From Primorskyibacter flagellatus (GTDB taxonomy: Bacteria; Pseudomonadota; Alphaproteobacteria; Rhodobacterales; Rhodobacteraceae), in assembly GCF_014638275.1 (NCBI RefSeq), contig NZ_BMFJ01000002.1, positions 434,001 to 498,000 on the forward strand: 64,000 nt of DNA. The letters are read 5' to 3'. Shown here in pieces: positions 55,281 to 63,014 of this stretch. The notes under the pieces were generated by a model. That model worked only from the letters and a program-made list of their open reading frames with translations. It was not told the DNA's origin and searched no databases. A program made the position numbers and the translations under genes. Positions within the stretch are counted from its first letter, which is position 1; every line of letters starts with the position of its first letter.

Positions 55281-56135
55281 CTATCCGCCGCGTCCCGCCA
55301 GCCGCAGCCCCGCGACACCCGAGGCGAGGATCACTGCCAGTCCGGCCAGCGCCATGCTGTCCGGCCAGTCGCCGAAGACCACCAGCCCCAGGATCATCGC
55401 CGCCACGATCTGCGCATAGACCAGCGGCGCGACGATGCCCGCCGGCAGGGTCCGGCTGGCGATGACCAGCAGGTAGTTTCCCATGGCCGACCCGAAGGCC
55501 GACAGCGGGAAGGCCCAGGCAAAGCCCTGCGACACCTCCGCCGGCCAGTGCAGCAGCGCGAAGGGCGTCAGAACAAGCCCGCCCGTCGCCAGTTGCGACA
55601 GCAGAAGAAGCCGCGGGCGATAGGCCCCCGCCAGCCAGCGCGTCGTGACGAGGTAGGCGCCGTGACAGGACCCGGCGAACAGGGCGAATCCCATGCCCGG
55701 AGTCATCCCGAACCCGGGACGCACCACCAGCAGCACCCCGGCAAACCCGATCAGCAGCAGGACGGAGCGGGCCACGGTAATCCTTTCCTTCAGCACCGCC
55801 GCTGATCCGAAATAGGACACCACCGGGCTGATGAAGAAGGCCCCGAAGACGTTGGCGATCGGTTCGGTCCTGAGCGCGGTCAGAATCGCGCAGATCCCGG
55901 CGACGATGAACAGCGTGCGCAGAAGGAGCCGCCAGTCGAGGAAGGCCGGCAGGTCCTCCCGACGCAGACCGGCCAGCGGGGCGAGCATCAGGGCAGCCAG
56001 CGCAAACCGCCCCCAGGCCACGAAGAAGGGATTCATTCCCTGCCCGGTCATCGTCTTGCCCGCCGTATCCCCGGCAACGATCAGGAACATGGCCCCCAGC
56101 ACCATGGCAACGTGGGGAAGGGAGATACCGGGCAT
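55281..56135 (-). CDS. DMT-family (EamA) transporter
   Basis: A protein of 284 residues with ten hydrophobic helices in two EamA repeats. MPGISLPHVAMVLGAMFLIV begins the first helix; RFALAALMLAPLAGL and RTEPIANVFGAFFISPVV lie in the first half. It exports or imports a small metabolite. I chose ATG 56135. It converges on the IclR gene, with a gap of three bases, and follows an MFS gene. Confidence 0.86.
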   Translation of the reverse strand: MPGISLPHVAMVLGAMFLIVAGDTAGKTMTGQGMNPFFVAWGRFALAALMLAPLAGLRREDLPAFLDWRLLLRTLFIVAGICAILTALRTEPIANVFGAFFISPVVSYFGSAAVLKERITVARSVLLLIGFAGVLLVVRPGFGMTPGMGFALFAGSCHGAYLVTTRWLAGAYRPRLLLLSQLATGGLVLTPFALLHWPAEVSQGFAWAFPLSAFGSAMGNYLLVIASRTLPAGIVAPLVYAQIVAAMILGLVVFGDWPDSMALAGLAVILASGVAGLRLAGRGG

Positions 56136-56177
56136 TGACGGGTCCAGAACAGAGTCGGCCCGCTTATGACAGACCGC

Positions 56178-56203
56178 CCCCCGCCGGTCCATCTCGGCGG
56201 GGG
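56178..56203 (-). terminator. GC hairpin between MFS and DMT genes
   Basis: CCCCCGCCG-GTCCATCT-CGGCGGGGG, a 9-base perfect stem without a T run, in the 93 bases between the two minus-strand transporter genes. Confidence 0.5.
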
Positions 56204-56228
56204 ACGGCGTTCCGCGTCCCTGCGGAGA

Positions 56229-57395
56229 TCAGTGAGGAAGCGGGACCCGAGCCCGACCTCGCCGCAGGGACAGGGAGAGCAGGACACCAAGCACGGCGAC
56301 CATCATTCCGGCCGTTGAGACATATTCCAGTCCGAAGCCCGCGAGCATGGCGCCGCCGAATACCACGCCAAGCCCCTGCCCGAGGTAGACCATGGACCCG
56401 TTCAGCGCGAAGGCCAGCGTGGCATTCGGCCCTGCAGCATCGGCAAGGCGCGACTGGACAACCGGCGCGACCCCGAACAGGCACGTCGACCCGGTCAGGA
56501 CCGATACCGCCGCGATGGCCAGCCCGGCGTTGCCCTCCATTCCCAGGATCAGGCCAACCGCGAACAGCCCCTGCCCGAGGAAGGTCCCGCAGAACAGCAG
56601 CACCAGCGGACTCCGTGCGCCCGTTTCGATCAGCCGTGTGCCGAGGGTGAGGCCAAGGAAACTGCCCAGCCCCGACAGCATCTGGATCATGCCGACCCCG
56701 TGCCCGGTCAACCCGGTGAGCCGCGTCACCACCGGACCGATGTACCCGACGGAGGAGAATGTCGCCGTAAAGGCGATCAGCGTCACCAGCAGGAAACCCG
56801 TCGTCGGCCAGGCCAGCACCGCGGCAAAGGCATTGCCCGGAGGCGCGGGCGGCGTCGGAACCTTCGGCACGAAGACCAGCACCATCAGGAACCCTAGGGC
56901 GCAGAGCCCGGAGGCCAGCCAGAAACAGGCCTGCCAGCCGAACGCCTCCCCCACGGTGGAGCCGAGCGGGATGCCCGTGACAAAGGCCAGCGACACCCCG
57001 GCATAGACGATGGACAGGGCCCGCGCCCGCCGTTCCGGCCCGACGAGGATCACCGCGATGGTCGAGGCCATGGGCAGCGCCAGCGACCCGAACGCCCCCG
57101 AAATCACCCGCGCCACCGCCAGCCCGGTGAAGCCGGTCATCATGGCGGATACGGCGTTCATCACCGCAAGAAACCCGAGCGTCAGGACGAGCACGCGCTT
57201 GCGTCCGAATCCGCCCGTCACGACCGCCAGCAACGGCCCGGCAAGCGCACAGGCGATGGTGAACAGCGACTGCAACTGCCCCGCGACGGAAACGGAGACA
57301 CCCAGGTCATCCGCCATTGGTTCCAGCACGCCGGCAAATACGAAGACGCCGGTGGTCATGCAGAGCGGCGCGAACATCAGGGCGAAGAAACGCAT
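56229..57395 (-). CDS. MFS transporter, DHA1-like
   Basis: A protein of 388 residues with twelve helices. N-terminal LCMTTGVFVFAGVLEPMADD and the loop GGFGRKRVLVLTLG, plus GIPLGSTVGEAFGW, fit the arabinose/drug-efflux (DHA1) group. It stands three bases after the stop of the thioesterase gene, so both may be one unit, perhaps exporting the acid that the thioesterase frees. Confidence 0.87.
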   Translation of the reverse strand: MRFFALMFAPLCMTTGVFVFAGVLEPMADDLGVSVSVAGQLQSLFTIACALAGPLLAVVTGGFGRKRVLVLTLGFLAVMNAVSAMMTGFTGLAVARVISGAFGSLALPMASTIAVILVGPERRARALSIVYAGVSLAFVTGIPLGSTVGEAFGWQACFWLASGLCALGFLMVLVFVPKVPTPPAPPGNAFAAVLAWPTTGFLLVTLIAFTATFSSVGYIGPVVTRLTGLTGHGVGMIQMLSGLGSFLGLTLGTRLIETGARSPLVLLFCGTFLGQGLFAVGLILGMEGNAGLAIAAVSVLTGSTCLFGVAPVVQSRLADAAGPNATLAFALNGSMVYLGQGLGVVFGGAMLAGFGLEYVSTAGMMVAVLGVLLSLSLRRGRARVPLPH

Positions 57396-57398
57396 GGC

Positions 57399-57893
57399 TC
57401 AGGCCCCGATCGGCTGGATGAAACAGGAGGTCGTTGCAGTGGCGAGGATCCGGCCCTTCTGGTCCTCTATCAGCCCGTCGGCAGTGGCAATGCGCCGCCC
57501 GCGCGTCTGCACCCGGCCAATGCAGCGCACCTGACCGGTCTGCGGCGTGATCGCACGGACAAAACGCACCGACGTATCCAGCGACACGAACATCTCACCC
57601 TTTTCCAGCGTCGTGTGAACGGCGCAGCCAAGCGCGGAGTCCAGCAGCGTCATCGCCCAGCCCCCATGCACGATTCCGCCGGGGTTCATCACGGCGGCAG
57701 AGGGTTCTCCGCGAAACTCGACCTCTCCGTCCCCGATCCGCACGATCCAGTGGGTCATCGTCTTCGCCATGGAGGGCGCCGGAGTCTCACCGTCGATGAT
57801 TCCCTGCATCAGTTCCTTGCCGGTCTTCGACATCACCACGGAAACATCAGCGATTCCAACGTTGTATTCCGGGATTGGCGCGGGCTCAAACAT
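57399..57893 (-). CDS. PaaI-type acyl-CoA thioesterase
   Basis: A protein of 164 residues with the hotdog fold. The PaaI signature NPGGIVHGGWAMTLLDSALG (about 85-104) is present with the catalytic acid region. It hydrolyses acyl-CoA, perhaps relieving stalled CoA esters in the island. I chose ATG 57893 (MFEPAP); the longer frame runs through the palindromic operator and codes a strange Met/His/Cys-rich leader. Divergent from the MarR gene. Confidence 0.88.
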   Translation of the reverse strand: MFEPAPIPEYNVGIADVSVVMSKTGKELMQGIIDGETPAPSMAKTMTHWIVRIGDGEVEFRGEPSAAVMNPGGIVHGGWAMTLLDSALGCAVHTTLEKGEMFVSLDTSVRFVRAITPQTGQVRCIGRVQTRGRRIATADGLIEDQKGRILATATTSCFIQPIGA

Positions 57894-57906
57894 CGTGTAC
57901 TCCATA

Positions 57907-57918
57907 TATATGCATATA
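57907..57918. promoter_or_regulatory. Palindrome upstream of the thioesterase gene
   Basis: TATATGCATATA, a perfect 12-base palindrome. It shares ATGCATAT with the longer palindrome 20 bases further on, as two sites for one dimeric regulator would. Confidence 0.65.
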
Positions 57919-57926
57919 CAGCTAAT

Positions 57927-57944
57927 CCCATGCATATGCATGGG
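57927..57944. promoter_or_regulatory. MarR-type operator
   Basis: CCCATGCATATGCATGGG, a perfect 18-base palindrome, ending ten bases before ATG 57955 of the MarR gene. Position and symmetry fit autorepression plus control of the divergent thioesterase gene. Confidence 0.8.
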
Positions 57945-57954
57945 TCAAGGAGCC

Positions 57955-58434
57955 ATGAGCACAGAACGCCGTCCCGCCGAAACACCCGCCCTTGCAGAAT
58001 TGCTGTCCGGGTCCTGCTACTGCCTCGCCACGCGCCGCGCCTCGCGCCGGATGGTCCGGCTCTATGATGCCGCTCTGGCCGAACACGGTCTGACCATCTC
58101 GCAGCTCGCCCTGCTGGCCTGGGTGCGCTATTTGCGGAAACCGACGGTGCAGAAGATCGCCGACCTGATGGAGATGGACCAGTCGGCCCTGTCCCGTGGC
58201 CTCATGCCGCTGGAACGTGAAGGCCTGATCACCTCCGCCCCGGACGCCGACGACCGCCGCAAGAAGGTTCTGGCGCTGACCGACGAAGGCGGCAGACGGC
58301 TGATCGCGGCGGCGGAGGACTGGGAGAAGGCGCAGGAGGAGGTCACCCGCCAGCAGGAAAAACTGGGCGCGGACGTGGCGCGGCTGATGGCCGGGATCAA
58401 CGATCTGGCAAAAAGCGAGGCGGGGTCGGACTGA
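57955..58434 (+). CDS. MarR-family transcriptional regulator
   Basis: A protein of 159 residues. Winged helix at about 50-120: KIADLMEMDQSALSRGLMPL (recognition helix) and wing SAPDADDRRKKVLALTDEG. MarR proteins bind palindromes as dimers and are released by phenolic or CoA-bound ligands. A perfect 18-base palindrome lies just before its start, shared with the divergent thioesterase-MFS-DMT genes. GGAG precedes ATG 57955. Confidence 0.92.
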   Translation: MSTERRPAETPALAELLSGSCYCLATRRASRRMVRLYDAALAEHGLTISQLALLAWVRYLRKPTVQKIADLMEMDQSALSRGLMPLEREGLITSAPDADDRRKKVLALTDEGGRRLIAAAEDWEKAQEEVTRQQEKLGADVARLMAGINDLAKSEAGSD

Positions 58435-58453
58435 CCCCACAACTCAACTTCTG

Positions 58454-58490
58454 ACCCGTCATCCCCGGGCTTGACCCGAGGATGACGGGT
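58454..58490. repeat. Palindromic repeat, copy C (longest)
   Basis: ACCCGTCATCCCCGGG-CTTGA-CCCGAGGATGACGGGT. The arms pair over 16 bases with a single mismatch. It lies 20 bases past the MarR stop, and in the MarR direction may serve as a terminator. Confidence 0.85.
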
Positions 58491-58563
58491 CACGGGACGG
58501 CAACAGACCCGCAAAAGCGCTTCCCTCCCCCGGCACGGGGGAGGGCGAGGGTGGGGAAGCCTG

Positions 58564-60207
58564 TCAGGCGGTCTCCCGAAGCTCCGGATGCGTGTAGTCC
58601 GCGAGCTGCTTGCGCAGGTTCAGCTTGGAGAACTTGCCCGTCGCCGTCAGCGGAATCGCATCGACCCAGACAATGTCGTCCGGCAACTGCCACTTCGCGA
58701 ATTCCGACGACAGATGCTCGCGCATGTCCTCCACGCTCGGCTTCTCGGCCCCCTCGGCCAGCACCGCGACGAGGATCGGACGCTCGTCCCACTTCGGATG
58801 CTTCACGCCGATCGCCGCCGCCTGCGCAATCGCCGGATGTGCCATGGCGAGGTTCTCCAGATCGATGGAGGAGATCCACTCCCCACCCGACTTGATCAGG
58901 TCCTTCGCGCGGTCCTGGATCGACAGGAACCCATCCTTGTCGATGGAGGCCACGTCGCCGGTACCGAACCAGCCGTCCTTGTCCAGCGCCTTGGCCGAGG
59001 CCTCTTCGTTCTTGAAGTAACCCGACACCACCGTGTTCCCGCGCACAAACAGCTCACCTGCAGCCTTGCCGTCATGGGGCAGGGTGTTGCCGTCCTCGTC
59101 GACGATCTTCAGGTCCACCCCGATGCAGCGGCGGCCCTGAAGCGCCTTGTAGTCGATCTGCGTTTCAAAGGACTCTTCCTTCATCCAGCCCGGCATAATG
59201 CCGTGGGTCCCGACCGGAGACATCTCGGTCATGCCCCAGGCATGGCCGACACCGACGCCCATCTTCTCGAACGCCTCGATCATCGAGCGCGGCGCGGCGG
59301 ACCCGCCGATCACCACGTCCTTGAAACCTTCGGGCGGGCGGCCCTGCTTCTTGATCTCGCCCAGAAGACCCTGCCAGATCGTCGGCACGCCCCAGGCGGA
59401 ATAGACCTTTTCCTGGTCCATCAGCTTGAACAGCGACGCACCGTCCATCGCCGGCCCGGGCATCACCATGTTCAGCCCCGAGATCAGCGAGGAATAGGGC
59501 AGGCCCCAGGCGTTGACGTGGAACAGCGGCACCACCGGGAGAACCGACGCGCCTTCGCTGAAGGTCGTCGACTGCATCACCGAAATCATCATTGCATGCA
59601 GGTAGGTCGAACGATGCGAATAAAGCGCACCCTTCGGATTGCCCGTCGTGCCGGAGGTGTAGCAGAGCCCGCAGGCGGTATTCTCGTCGAAATCCGGCCA
59701 GGTGATCGTGGTCGGCTGGCCGTCGAGCAGTTCCTCGTAGCAAAGCGCGTCGAAAGGCGTGTCCGGCATGTGCGCCCGGTCGGTCATGATGACATAGACC
59801 AGATCCTTGGGCAGGTGGTCCTTCACCGCGGCAATCAGCGGCACGAAGGTGGTGTCGAGGAACAGGACCCGGTCCTCGGCATGGTTCACGATGTAGATCA
59901 ACTGCTCCGCCGAAAGGCGCGGGTTGATCGTGTGGCAGACCGCGCCGATGCCGGAAATCGCGTAATACAGTTCCATGTGGCGGTAGCCGTTCCACGCCAA
60001 GGTCGCCACCCGGTCGCCCAGCTTCACCCCCTGCGCCTGCAGCGCGTGGGACAGCTGAACCGTCCGGTCATAGAATTCGACGTAGGTTTCGCGGTGGATG
60101 TCGCCCTCGGTCCGGACCGAGACGATCTCGGCCCGCGGGTACGCGCCCCGGCCGAATTCGAGTATCTCCGACACCAGCAATGGCCGGTGCATCATCATGC
60201 CTTTCAT
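58564..60207 (-). CDS. Fatty-acid/3-methylmercaptopropionyl-CoA-type ligase (DmdB-like)
   Basis: A protein of 547 residues. ATP P-loop YTSGTTGNPKGALYSH, then AWGMTEMSPVGT, GDVASIDKDGFLSIQDRAKD, and the catalytic lysine in TATGKFSKLNL. N-terminal EIVSVRTEGDIHRETY and the overall length match the DmdB group of marine roseobacters, which activates 3-methylmercaptopropionate in DMSP demethylation; close relatives act on medium-chain fatty acids. No other dmd gene is seen, so the substrate is open. It faces the quinone oxidoreductase gene across a region with three operator-like repeats. Confidence 0.87.
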   Translation of the reverse strand: MKGMMMHRPLLVSEILEFGRGAYPRAEIVSVRTEGDIHRETYVEFYDRTVQLSHALQAQGVKLGDRVATLAWNGYRHMELYYAISGIGAVCHTINPRLSAEQLIYIVNHAEDRVLFLDTTFVPLIAAVKDHLPKDLVYVIMTDRAHMPDTPFDALCYEELLDGQPTTITWPDFDENTACGLCYTSGTTGNPKGALYSHRSTYLHAMMISVMQSTTFSEGASVLPVVPLFHVNAWGLPYSSLISGLNMVMPGPAMDGASLFKLMDQEKVYSAWGVPTIWQGLLGEIKKQGRPPEGFKDVVIGGSAAPRSMIEAFEKMGVGVGHAWGMTEMSPVGTHGIMPGWMKEESFETQIDYKALQGRRCIGVDLKIVDEDGNTLPHDGKAAGELFVRGNTVVSGYFKNEEASAKALDKDGWFGTGDVASIDKDGFLSIQDRAKDLIKSGGEWISSIDLENLAMAHPAIAQAAAIGVKHPKWDERPILVAVLAEGAEKPSVEDMREHLSSEFAKWQLPDDIVWVDAIPLTATGKFSKLNLRKQLADYTHPELRETA

Positions 60208-60269
60208 GGCAAATCCTCCCTCACTGATCCTGAGGAACTTAACCGCGGAACGACAGGGGTGGAAGGGTA

Positions 60270-60283
60270 TTCCGCTGACGGAA
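60270..60283. promoter_or_regulatory. Candidate island operator, site 3a
   Basis: TTCCG-CTGA-CGGAA, a perfect inverted repeat close to the motif TCCGC-N3-GCGGA, though with a 4-base spacer. Confidence 0.45.
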
Positions 60284-60295
60284 CGTGCCGTAATG

Positions 60296-60308
60296 TCCGC
60301 AGAGCGGA
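60296..60308. promoter_or_regulatory. Candidate island operator, site 3b
   Basis: TCCGC-AGA-GCGGA, identical in both arms to the site at 51885. Confidence 0.6.
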
Positions 60309-60317
60309 AAAAGATGT

Positions 60318-60330
60318 TTCGCAGGGCGGA
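60318..60330. promoter_or_regulatory. Candidate island operator, site 3c
   Basis: TTCGC-AGG-GCGGA, one mismatch from the motif. Its centre is 22 bases from that of site 3b, two turns of the DNA helix. Confidence 0.5.
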
Positions 60331-60447
60331 AATGGTGAAGATTTCGCCGAAATCATCGTGAATTCAATGGCCTAACCTGACAAAACCGGTAAGAACGAGG
60401 GGAACGCAGGCCCCGCCGCGGGGCCGTCACGAATCGGGAGGACTGAC

Positions 60448-61413
60448 ATGAAAGCGATCATCTGTGAAGAATTCGGACCGCTGGACGACCTGAAGTACGG
60501 CGATAAGGCGGACCCGGTCCCCGGCCCCGGCCAGGTATTGATCCGGACCGAGGCGGCGGGCGTGAACTACCCCGACGGGCTGACCGTGCAGGGCCTCTAC
60601 CAGGTCAAGCCCGACCGCCCCTTCACCCCCGGCAGCGAGGTCGCCGGAGAGATCGTCGCGCTTGGAGATGGCGTGACGCGTTTCAAAACCGGCGACCGGG
60701 TGGTGACATACTGCTCCGGCGGTTATGCGGAACTGGCCGTCGGCAACGAAGCCACCTGCTTTGCCCTGCCCGACGGTATGGACGCCGCCGACGCCTGCGC
60801 GATGATCATCGCCTGGGGCACTTCGCACCACGCGCTCAAGCAGCGGGCGAATATCCAGCCCGGGGAATCGCTGGTGATCTTCGGCGCTGCAGGGGCCACG
60901 GGAACCGCCGCCATCCAGATCGGCAAGGTCATGGGCGCCAGGGTCATTGCCGTCTGTTCGTCCGACGACAAGCGGCAGATCGCGCTGGAACAGGGGGCCG
61001 ACCACGCCATCGGCTATGACAACCTGAAAGAGGAGATCAAGGCGCTGACCGACGGCAAGGGCGCGGATGTGGTCTATGACTCCGTCGGCGGCGACGCCTT
61101 CAAGGCCGCTTCGCGCTTCATGGCCCCGGATGGCCGCCTGCTCATCATCGGTTTCGCGAGCGGCGAGATCCCGCAGTTGCCGGTGAACCTGACGCTGGTG
61201 AAGGAATATTCCGTCGTCGGCGTCTTCTGGGGCAACTGGACCCGCCGCTGCCCCGCCGACTACCGCTCCAACATGGAGGAACTGTTCGGCTGGTACACCT
61301 CCGGCCAGATCAAGCCGTTGATCGAGGGACGCTATCCGCTGGCCGAGGCCGCCGAGGTCCTGAAGCGGGTTCTCGGACGCGGGGCCGTCGGGAAGATCGC
61401 GCTGGTACCGTGA
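60448..61413 (+). CDS. NADPH:quinone oxidoreductase-type MDR enzyme
   Basis: A protein of 321 residues of the zinc-independent medium-chain dehydrogenase family. The N-terminal GroES-like domain has GVNYPDGLTVQGLY and PGSEVAGEIVALGDG; the Rossmann domain has IFGAAGATGTAAIQIGKVMG (part: GAAGATGTAAIQ). No zinc-binding cysteine cluster is seen. It may reduce quinones or enoyl-CoA/enone intermediates of the island. GGGAGGA precedes ATG 60448. A terminator-like hairpin and repeat follow the stop. Confidence 0.9.
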   Translation: MKAIICEEFGPLDDLKYGDKADPVPGPGQVLIRTEAAGVNYPDGLTVQGLYQVKPDRPFTPGSEVAGEIVALGDGVTRFKTGDRVVTYCSGGYAELAVGNEATCFALPDGMDAADACAMIIAWGTSHHALKQRANIQPGESLVIFGAAGATGTAAIQIGKVMGARVIAVCSSDDKRQIALEQGADHAIGYDNLKEEIKALTDGKGADVVYDSVGGDAFKAASRFMAPDGRLLIIGFASGEIPQLPVNLTLVKEYSVVGVFWGNWTRRCPADYRSNMEELFGWYTSGQIKPLIEGRYPLAEAAEVLKRVLGRGAVGKIALVP

Positions 61414-61421
61414 CGCCCCTG

Positions 61422-61485
61422 CCCGTCCCCTGCCGGCGTGGCGGGGACGGGCGCCTCCGGCGGGAGTATTTCCGGCAAGATGAAG
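61422..61485. repeat. Half-copy of the stem-loop repeat after the quinone oxidoreductase gene
   Basis: Hairpin CCCGTCCCC-N12-GGGGACGGG (61422-61451) and, 10 bases later, the unit GGGAGTATTTCCGGCAAGAT, then GAAG (61462-61485). It begins nine bases after the stop codon, in the gene's direction. Confidence 0.8.
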
Positions 61486-61496
61486 CCGGACATGGA

Positions 61497-61518
61497 AAGA
61501 GGCCCCGCGGGGCCTCTT
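61497..61518. terminator. Bidirectional terminator between the quinone oxidoreductase and livF genes
   Basis: AAGAGGCCCC-GC-GGGGCCTCTT, a perfect 22-base palindrome. It ends 25 bases before the livF stop position, and on the minus strand is followed by TTTCC. Confidence 0.78.
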
Positions 61519-61542
61519 GTCGTTTCGCGTGGCGTCGGAGGC

Positions 61543-62250
61543 TCAGACCTCCAGCCATTCCTTGCGGACGTCATCGCGGGTGGCGAAATCCTCGGGCGTG
61601 CCGCCGTAGACGATTTCGCCGTGACCCATGACATAGACCCGGTTCGCGATGCGCAGCGCGATGGAGAGCTTCTGTTCCACAAGCAGGATAGCCACACCGG
61701 TCTTGGCGATTTCCGCGATCGTGTCGCCGATCTGCTGCACGATCATCGGAGCCAGCCCCTCGGTCGGTTCGTCGATGATGATCAGTTCCGGGTCGCCCAT
61801 GAGCGTCCGGCACATCGTCAGCATCTGCTTTTCCCCACCCGACAGAACGCCCGCCGGATTGTCGGCACGCGCCCGCAGGTTGGGGAACATGTCCAGCATC
61901 TGTTCGATGTTGTACTTGCCCGGGTTCTTCATGTCCTTCACGCCGAGCACGAGGTTCTGGCGCACCGTCATCGTCGGGAAGATGTCCCGCGATTCCGGCA
62001 CGTAGCCCAGCCCCATGCGGGCGATCTTGTGGCTTTCCAGCCCCGCGATCGGCTGGCCCTTGAAGAGGATTTCGCCCTTCGGCGCGACCTCGCCCATGAT
62101 GGCCTTGGCTGTGGTGGACCGGCCGACGCCGTTCCGCCCCAGAAGCGCGATCACCTCGCCCGGCATGATCTCCATGTTCACGCCGCGCAGGACGTGGGAC
62201 TTGCCGTAGAAGGCATGCAGGTCCTTCACCTGAAGCATGGGTTGCGTCAT
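61543..62250 (-). CDS. livF: Branched-chain amino-acid-type ABC transporter ATP-binding protein LivF
   Basis: A protein of 235 residues. Walker A reads GRNGVGRST: arginine stands in place of the usual lysine (codon CGG). Signature LSGGEKQM, Walker B LIIIDEPTEGLAP, and H-loop region LVEQK are normal. It should energise import with LivG. The Walker change is a known natural variant in some LivF proteins, I believe, but is worth note. ATGA overlap with the livG gene. The ligand may be an aromatic or other carboxylic acid rather than an amino acid, given the neighbours. Confidence 0.9.
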   Translation of the reverse strand: MTQPMLQVKDLHAFYGKSHVLRGVNMEIMPGEVIALLGRNGVGRSTTAKAIMGEVAPKGEILFKGQPIAGLESHKIARMGLGYVPESRDIFPTMTVRQNLVLGVKDMKNPGKYNIEQMLDMFPNLRARADNPAGVLSGGEKQMLTMCRTLMGDPELIIIDEPTEGLAPMIVQQIGDTIAEIAKTGVAILLVEQKLSIALRIANRVYVMGHGEIVYGGTPEDFATRDDVRKEWLEV

Positions 62251-63014
62251 ACCGTTTCCTCCGGCAGGGCCTCGTCGCCCAGATAGGCCTCGCGCACCTT
62301 GGCGTCGCCGCGGATCTGCGACGGCGGGGCGGAGGCGATGATTTCCCCGTAGACCAGAACCGAGATCCGGTCGGCGAGGTCGAAGATCACGCCCATATCG
62401 TGTTCCACGATCACCAGCGTCTTGCCTTCCGTCGAACGGCGGATGAGGTCCACCGCGCGGTCGGTCTCCGAATGGCTCATCCCCGCGGTCGGTTCGTCGA
62501 GAAGGATCACCTCCGCCCCGCCGGCGATGGTGATGGCGATCTCCAGCGCCCGCTGATCCGCGTACGGAAGCAGCGCGGCCGGCAGGTTGGCCTTGTCCAC
62601 CAGCGCGCAGTGTTCGAGGATCTCGTAGGTCCGTTCCTGCACCGCCTTGGATGCGGTCACCGATTTCCAGAAAGCATAGCCCTGCCCCATGGAATGCAGC
62701 ACCCCGCAGCGCACGTTTTCGCGCACAGTCATGTTGGCGAAGATGTTGGACACCTGGAAGGAGCGGGAGAGCCCCATCCGGTTGATCTCGAACGGGGGCA
62801 CGCCGGAAATCAGCGTGCCGTTCAGCGACACCGTGCCGGACGTCGGGGTGTAGAGCCCCGAAATCAGGTTGAACAGCGTCGACTTGCCCGCGCCGTTCGG
62901 CCCGATGATCGCATGACGTTCCCCCTTGGCGATATCCAGGGTCACGTCATTGATGATCTTCGCCGGGCCGAAGCTCTTGCACAGGTTCTTGAGAGACAGC
63001 GCGGGGGCGGTCAT
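62247..63014 (-). CDS. livG: Branched-chain amino-acid-type ABC transporter ATP-binding protein LivG
   Basis: A protein of 255 residues. Walker A GPNGAGKST is normal; the signature position reads LPYADQRALEIA rather than LSGGQ, which is usual for LivG (LSYGEQ-like); Walker B ILLDEPTAGMSHSE follows, and IVEHDMGVI is the H-loop. ATG 63014 follows the livM stop by overlap (ATGA). It works with LivF and the LivH/LivM channel. Confidence 0.92.
   Translation of the reverse strand: MTAPALSLKNLCKSFGPAKIINDVTLDIAKGERHAIIGPNGAGKSTLFNLISGLYTPTSGTVSLNGTLISGVPPFEINRMGLSRSFQVSNIFANMTVRENVRCGVLHSMGQGYAFWKSVTASKAVQERTYEILEHCALVDKANLPAALLPYADQRALEIAITIAGGAEVILLDEPTAGMSHSETDRAVDLIRRSTEGKTLVIVEHDMGVIFDLADRISVLVYGEIIASAPPSQIRGDAKVREAYLGDEALPEETV

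Noticed and set aside
57894..57941. Met/His/Cys-rich metal-binding leader on the thioesterase
   Set aside because: It is the translation of the palindromic operator; the protein family begins at MFEPAP.
58588..60375. Long plus-strand frame opposite the DmdB-like ligase gene
   Set aside because: Shadow of a well-supported ligase; Arg/His/Leu-rich product without any motif.
62300..62600. LivG as a broken ATPase because LSGGQ is missing
   Set aside because: LivG proteins often have a divergent signature; Walker A, Walker B and the H-loop are intact.
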